Assembly (NCBI GenBank): GCA_027627225.1
Contig: CM051029.1
Coordinates: 5,357,454 to 5,421,453, forward strand
Direction: 5' to 3'
From: Congeria kusceri
Taxonomy: Eukaryota > Mollusca > Bivalvia > Myida > Dreissenidae
Length of the DNA: 64,000 bases
In this document: positions 58,641 through 64,000 of the stretch, in pieces
Layout: each line of letters opens with the position of its first letter
How positions within the stretch are numbered: position 1 is the stretch's first letter
The notes under the pieces: generated by a model
What the model was told of the DNA's origin: nothing
The model's database searches: none
Seen by the model: only the letters and a program-made list of their open reading frames with translations
Position numbers and translations under genes: made by a program

Positions 58641-59092
58641 TTTTCGACCATGCATATACAGTATAGCAATGTGCTAGAATGATGTTATATCCAATATATA
58701 TCATTGAATGAGGTACACATTTGGTTTATGGACACATAGTAGAGACGGGCATGGCTTGTTAAGAATATTCGTGTCATACACAATTCAGGCAGGCTAAGGT
58801 TCGCGTTTAGTGTGTACTCTTTTTGTCTAAGGTCAAGTGTGTTGTTCACTAAATGTGACGTACACAGAATATGTCCTGTCCGTTTGTATACGTCTTGCAT
58901 TATTTTCTACATTTCGATACTACTTTTTATTCTATAATCCATGTTTTTCCTTCTATGGTCACGTCTGTATATCGTTGTAACAAATACCACAACTCGGTTA
59001 GTATTGAATGTTTTTATGCACGGCCTCCGAAAGTAAAACATTCGTTCTGCCAGAGCCTCGTAAAATACATGTGTGGTTATTTAAAACAATAG

Positions 59093-59166
59093 TAGGTGGT
59101 ATTTGTTCAGCTAAATTATCAATCGGCGTTAGGTGGTATTTGTTCAGCTAAATTATCAATCGGCGT
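59093..59166 (+). repeat. perfect 37-bp tandem duplication
   Basis: 'taggtggtatttgttcagct' plus 'aaattatcaatcggcgt' occurs twice back to back with no mismatch. Recent duplication in otherwise featureless sequence. Confidence 0.95.
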
Positions 59167-59169
59167 TAC

Positions 59170-59830
59170 AAAAACTGATACAGCTTAACATGAACGCTCA
59201 CTGACAGTTTAGCAAACACGTCCTTTAATATCAAACATGTATGTGCAAGTATAGTCAGTAAACTGATATCATAAATTATGGTACCGTACACTGTCTTCTC
59301 TGTCGAAGAAAACGCTTCTTAAACGCCGATGAATATGCTCAGACTTGTATTAGTCTACATAGATCAAACTTGCATGACATTTCAGTGAATATCAACGCAT
59401 GGTCATGGTCAGAAAAAAACGATCACGTTAAAATTAAAACGTCATCAAAACGAGGTTTTAATTCTACTAGTTCATTTTCAAAACTAACTCCATTTTGTTA
59501 GCACTTCTAACTCTAGAAAATACATCTTCTGAACGTCTTAGTCAGACGACGCGATGGATGGTCCGATCATACCACTTTCACTATTAACTTGCAATGTTTC
59601 ACTTGCATGCTCTGCTTTACCTCCACAGGTGTTCAAGTATACGATCGCCAATGGTCCACGCGAGTGATAATACTATACCTGACTTGTTTTTGAAACAAAT
59701 GTCAATGTGCCTTGTAAGTAAATGGTACTACAGTTCTGGCATAGTGGTCATGTAGCAAACTTCCGTGCTAACTGCGGTAGAAAAAAATGATCATTCTCTG
59801 GAGGTGTCATAAACTAATGAACAACATATC
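59170..59830. other. no recognisable gene
   Basis: Mixed-composition spacer; no exon signature. Confidence 0.35.
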
Positions 59831-59837
59831 TTATGCT

Positions 59838-60608
59838 AGGTTTCCACTATCGTGCGATCAGTCATAAACGCCAGGATTGGTCACTCGTAGCTAATCGTGG
59901 TCTTTCTCTGAGATTTCATACTTGGATACGATGTTTTGCGCTCTTTTGCGATCTGGTTACGATTTGCCAATTACAGGTGTCACAATCTGCCACGGTCTAA
60001 TCTTCATTTTAGATACGAGTACACATGTTCCGCTGGGATTATTTTGATTGAGTCCACGATTGGGTCCCAATCTGACACGATCATCACGATCGATTTCCCC
60101 GAATTAGGACGTTTTATTTCGAATAGATAAGTTCCGATACGCTTATCACGAAACAATGCGCTCCGTGACGATAGGATACGATTATGGTCGCGATGTCTTT
60201 CACAATCATGATCGATGGAGATCACACTTTGAGCTACGACTGGACCCGAAGGATATAAATACAGCCCAATTGCCTATTGACTTCATTGTTCCTTGATATA
60301 TCAACACATCTTAACAGTGGGTGGTGTTTCTTCTTGTCTACGAACGATCAAAATCACGACGATTAGGATGCACGATTACATACGATCTGTCGAGCTTTGT
60401 TACGATATGAAAAGATATGATGCGATGATCCAGATGGACTATTGATTGCAGTTGATCGTGTTAATCGTAGATTATTTTTGATTCTTTTACATTTTTTCTA
60501 CGACTAACACGATTGCCACAACTGACAAGATATGATAGGATTACAATGATTGGTCCACGATTAAGACCACGATTTTAATCGTGACGCGAATCATGATAGT
60601 AAGCATTT
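59838..60608. mobile_element. possible MITE, rich in 'cacgatt'/'aatcgtg'
   Basis: The left edge 'ggtttccactatcgtgcgat' and the right edge 'gcgaatcatgatagtaagc' are loosely inverted (core 'actatcrtg'). The interior is unusually dense in 'cacgat', 'atcgtg' and 'cgatcg' words, and many can pair with each other. No coding frame. The right 220 bp overlaps the 396-bp duplicate, whose other copy lacks the left 550 bp. Confidence 0.4.
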
Positions 60609-60783
60609 AACATTATCGCATGACATATATTGCATTTAAGGAAACACAACTATAACAGGCCTCCGTTTGTGTTATGGGTGTATGTTTACTCTTTAATTAA
60701 ATATCAGCAGTAACGTATTGATACACATTAACACGTTACATGACCGTGTTTATACTACGGAATACACTGATGCTCGTTATAGT
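60388..60783 (-). repeat. 396-bp inverted duplicate, copy B
   Basis: Reverse complement of 33410-33805, ungapped, about five mismatches. Starts 'tgtcgagctttgttacg', ends 'tgctcgttatagt'. It lies 1.5 kb upstream of the plus-strand Ig exons. Confidence 0.95.
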
Positions 60784-60789
60784 GTGGTA

Positions 60790-62250
60790 TCTGAAGAAAC
60801 ACGTTTGATGGTAAGAATGAAGTTTATCATTTAGTAATGAATTTTGAATTTTGAATACATTCTCAGCTCTTTTTTCAAAGTATGTCATGCAAAGCATTGA
60901 CGTGTATCAATGAATTAGTGAATTATTAATAACAAACACATATGCAAATAGTCTGCATTTTCACCACCGAATGCGTACAAGCGGCATTATTACCAGGTGA
61001 TACTTGGAAAGAATGTAAGACTTACAAACTTTCTGCAAACCAAATAAAACTTTAAGTTAAAATACTTAATATAAGTGCGTTGTACTTACACAAGATAATT
61101 TTATAAAAAAAAATTGAAACAATATTTTTTGTTCGTTTATACAATTGGTACATTTTGTGAAGATGATACAACTAAAAAATGTCTTATTGTGGCAATTTGA
61201 CATTACAGCGTTATTCTTCATCACGAAATATCTTAATATTTAGGATCCATTTAATATATTGCTTTGAATACATTCCGGATACCGATGCTCTTAAAAATCA
61301 ACTAAATAGTAATAAGTATTAGTATGTCTTAAACCTGTGCAATCAAGAAGATGTCGCTATTCTCGTTTGTGTTGTATTCTCGTGCCTCTGAATGTTGATT
61401 TGTTGCTCTGGTTACCGTCAAACTGATTCGTGATAAATATATAACCCTAGGAATGTGTATCTACCACGGATGCACGTTGAGTTTCAGATCAATTATAGTC
61501 CACAACACGTAACCCCTTTAATCAATGTATGTACTTTCCAATGTACTAGTATCTTGTTGATGTCATAGATGACTCGCGTCGACATAAATCATCAAACTTG
61601 CAAATATTTTAGTCAGTATTTGCCATGAGATTTGAGCATGTATAGATTGCTTAGATTATTAGAAATGCTCCCGTTCGTTGTTGAATTTATGTTTTAGGTT
61701 ATACAATTTAAAAACAGACCGAATACTTAAAACCAGGACACTGCTTACAGCCAGAAGTTTAAATCCCTACTGTACTCAATGGAATGCGACTTAAAATCGA
61801 GGTCCGTGCAAAACCGCGCGCATATGATACATAAATATGCGTTCGTAAAATGGAAAAGATAGTTGCAATATTTTACAGGTTTTTTTCTTTCGCAAATATT
61901 ATAAACTTTCACTAGTTTGTTTTGTTAATAACAGCGTTACTATCCGATACGTTTTATTAAAATGCATGTTAGGTAATTGCTTGAATGTCCAACACATCCG
62001 AAAGTGGTTGTTGGAATGCACAATTCAGTGTTTGAAATATAGTAGAATACTAACATTGGATTCTAAATGACAGTGATATACACAACCGAAAACAAAAACA
62101 AGTGCAAACGTGATACATTAAACATTGTCTTGTTTAAGGTAATTATGACAAACGTCTAATTGTAGATACTCATGATCTTTATTTATTCACGTTAATAAGT
62201 CATACATGTTTATACAGATAACACTTTTGGTGAGGAAATGTGTATGCTTG
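60790..62250. other. no recognisable gene
   Basis: AT-rich sequence upstream of the plus-strand V-set exon. I could not find a signal-peptide exon or promoter in it. Confidence 0.35.
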
Positions 62251-62258
62251 ATTTCCAG

Positions 62259-62570
62259 CTTCCTGTGTTTATCAAAATGCTGAAAAAGGAGTTCAAAACG
62301 TGCAGTTAGGTTTCCATTACAACTGGACTGACACAGAAACAAGAAAAGTATTGTGCTACAAGGGACAATCATACCTTGGTGAATGCGTTTCTCTGTTTGC
62401 TTCTGTGTGCTCAATAACAACTTCAGTTGTTGGTCTCTACAATGTTTCCTCAAATGCTGACATTAATTCTGTATATGTTTATATACTGAAAATCACGAAC
62501 GACACAGCAGGGGAATACAGCTGCTATAAGGAGAACGGTCTGATGATGTCAATATGTATTCAAATTGAAG
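62259..62570 (+). CDS. V-set-like Ig exon of a plus-strand receptor gene
   Basis: Acceptor 'gatttccag' then 'CTTCCTG'; donor 'TGAAG' then 'gtacgt'. Phase 1-1 (312 bp). It reads 'SCVYQNAEKGVQNVQLGFH', 'YNWTDTETRKVLCYKG', 'SITTSVVGLYNVSSNADIN', 'VYVYILKITNDTAGEYSCYK' and 'ENGLMMSICIQIE'. 'NDTAGEYSC' is the D-x-G-x-Y-x-C Ig hallmark; extra cysteines ('GQSYLGECVSLFASVC') suggest a further disulfide. Fully open. Together with the next exon it looks like the start of an IgSF receptor running off the right end of the window, divergently oriented to the 34-53 kb gene. Confidence 0.8.
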
Positions 62571-63271
62571 GTACGTCTGAAAATCTTTATGCACGTATGT
62601 ATCATTTCGTGTATGTGTCTGGGATACTTGTGTGTTGCTGGTGTAAATCACGTGTGCGTGTTAACGTGCGCTTGCGCATGTTACGTGTGTATATTTTTTA
62701 TATCGACTGTTTGTTTTTCCCAAAATGCAAATTTATTTATACTACCATAATCATTTGATAGCTAAAAAGACAACAACATAACAACAACATAACGATCCAT
62801 ACACTACAATATCGAATGCATAAACAAACGCATGCGCCGACTTTTTTTCTATATTGTATTAATTGTATCGTGTTGTGTTCAAGTAAATTCTTACGATGCA
62901 ATCGTATGACTTTTGCATAAGTCATGTTTCAACCAAGTACTGTACACGGAAATTAAAATAAAGTAAAACATCCTCATTAATTCAAATATGACCTAATAAC
63001 ACAAATATCAAAGTTATCGACTATGTGTATTATTTATTGGCATGCGTGTCTGTATGAAATGGTATTTATAATCAGGGTCGATTCACATGAAAATCAACGA
63101 TACACAATACGTAATACGTGCAGCATGTATATGTGTATGAAACAAGAGCCGTCACTTTAAGCAAAGTAGGCAGTGTCTCGGTAAGGTAAGAATTATGAAG
63201 AGCCTATTCATGTTCTCATTCAACCAATCCCTTGGATGCTATGTGTTAAGTGATATTTTATTTTGTAATAG

Positions 63272-63558
63272 TTCCTGTTTCAAAGCCTGCTATTACAATG
63301 AATGGCACCATCGTATCGGGATACCTTATTGTCCGTGAAGAAAGTCCCGTTGAGTTCCATTGTTCTGCCTCCAACTTACCGCTGGTTATATCCAGGAAGA
63401 CAAGAGGACAGAAGCACTGTGTTACTAAAGTACAACAGAACATTCAGAGATGAACACATTTCTTGTGATCCGTTAAATACTTACTATTCACTAAATGGAA
63501 CCTTGCCTACATTCTCCACGAGGTCGGTCACTGGACTGAAACTAAAGATTTTAACTAA
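63272..63558 (+). CDS. C2-like Ig exon with a one-base frameshift
   Basis: Acceptor 'ttgtaatag' then 'TTCCTG'; donor 'CTAA' then 'gtaaag'. It reads 'PVSKPAITMNGTIVSGYLIV', 'REESPVEFHCSASNLP', then, one frame over (near 63375), 'TYRWLYPGRQEDRSTVLLKY', 'FRDEHISCDPLNTYYS' and 'GLKLKILT'. The first Cys and the core Trp are in different frames; 'CSASNLPxTYRW' matches the core of the minus-strand exons ('CTSVSNPPPSRYAW'). Length 287 is one base short of phase 1-1, so one base is missing. Confidence 0.75.
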
Positions 63559-63559
63559 G

Positions 63560-64000
63560 TAAAGATGTTATGTATTGTTTGGTACTAAATACAAGTATTT
63601 TCACTGATTAAATCGGTAGTCTATGTTTAATGCAATTTGTCCTACATCTATGTATATTGATACGCAATGAATGCGCACTGGAGCAGTAATTATTGTTTTA
63701 ATTTCGAAGGGTACATAGTGTACCGGAGATTTGTGCAACGGTAGTCATTGTTTAAATTTTTCAAAAAATACCCTAAATTGGTCAGGTTGGTAGAAGTTTT
63801 GAGCAAATATACTTCAGAAGTTTGTTTGAATAACTGTATGGAAGTCACACGTAACGCATTTAAATCGTGCAATTGCAACTCTCGCGATCATGTTTGGAGT
63901 ACTTGAGTCAACTTCCTCAAAAAACGTATATTCAAATATTTATTATTCTCTCTATATATATATCTATATTTACGGCTCCTTTCCAATTATGTAGCAAGAC
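63560..64000. other. no recognisable exon to window end
   Basis: AT-rich, ending near a short (TA)n tract at 63953-63966. The next exon of the plus-strand Ig gene is expected beyond 64000. Confidence 0.35.

Overview
This window looks like nuclear DNA from an invertebrate, most likely a bivalve mollusc. It is AT-rich and gene-poor, exons are short with GT/AG borders, and there are long stretches of degenerate repeats. The bivalve call is an inference. It rests on interspersed repeats ending in 'gacgccgacgccgg..cgagtag..agctc' (near 12.8 and 16.1 kb) or 'cacgttgtgctcaggtgagcta' (32.66 kb), and on P2X7-C-terminal-like exons. I see no bacterial-style operons and no RNA genes other than SINE-type tRNA-derived sequence.

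Layout. 0-10.7 kb is retrotransposon debris: a LINE fragment on +, a 5'-truncated L1/Tx1-like ORF2 on -, a Ty3/gypsy fragment whose integrase tail lies upstream of the reverse transcriptase, and an L1-type ORF1 on -. 10.7-18.5 kb is non-coding, with two internally tandem interspersed repeats, a 65-bp minisatellite and a tRNA-derived SINE. 18.67-27.23 kb is a large inverted repeat with arms of about 3.5 kb. It carries a decayed P2X7-C-terminal-like gene, complete only on the left side, and a second unidentified exon pair present in both arms. 28-33 kb has a small foldback element, minisatellites and a broken multi-exon gene of an uncharacterised metazoan family.

34.4-41.1 kb (-) is the best host gene: eight Ig exons, one FN3 exon, a transmembrane exon, an ITIM-bearing exon and a tyrosine-rich terminal exon. 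Nearly all introns are phase 1. A V-set-like exon at 53.0-53.3 kb (-) may be its upstream part, and a similar V-set plus C2 pair at 62.3-63.6 kb (+) starts a divergently oriented relative. Several of these exons carry single-base lesions (lost splice sites, a stop, frameshifts), so the locus is either decaying or the assembly contains indels.

42.9-45.3 kb is a complete-looking DNA transposon, defined by matching terminal inverted repeats and a 4-bp target duplication, with no transposase I recognise. 48.6-51.3 kb is a degraded Penelope-like element (RT plus GIY-YIG region) with a hammerhead-ribozyme-like core downstream. Remnants of Harbinger-type (51.5 kb) and ISL2EU/IS5-like (55.7-56.0 kb) transposases follow. 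Two 396-bp segments at 33.4 and 60.4 kb are near-identical inverted copies. The rest is simple repeats and AT-rich sequence without recognisable content.
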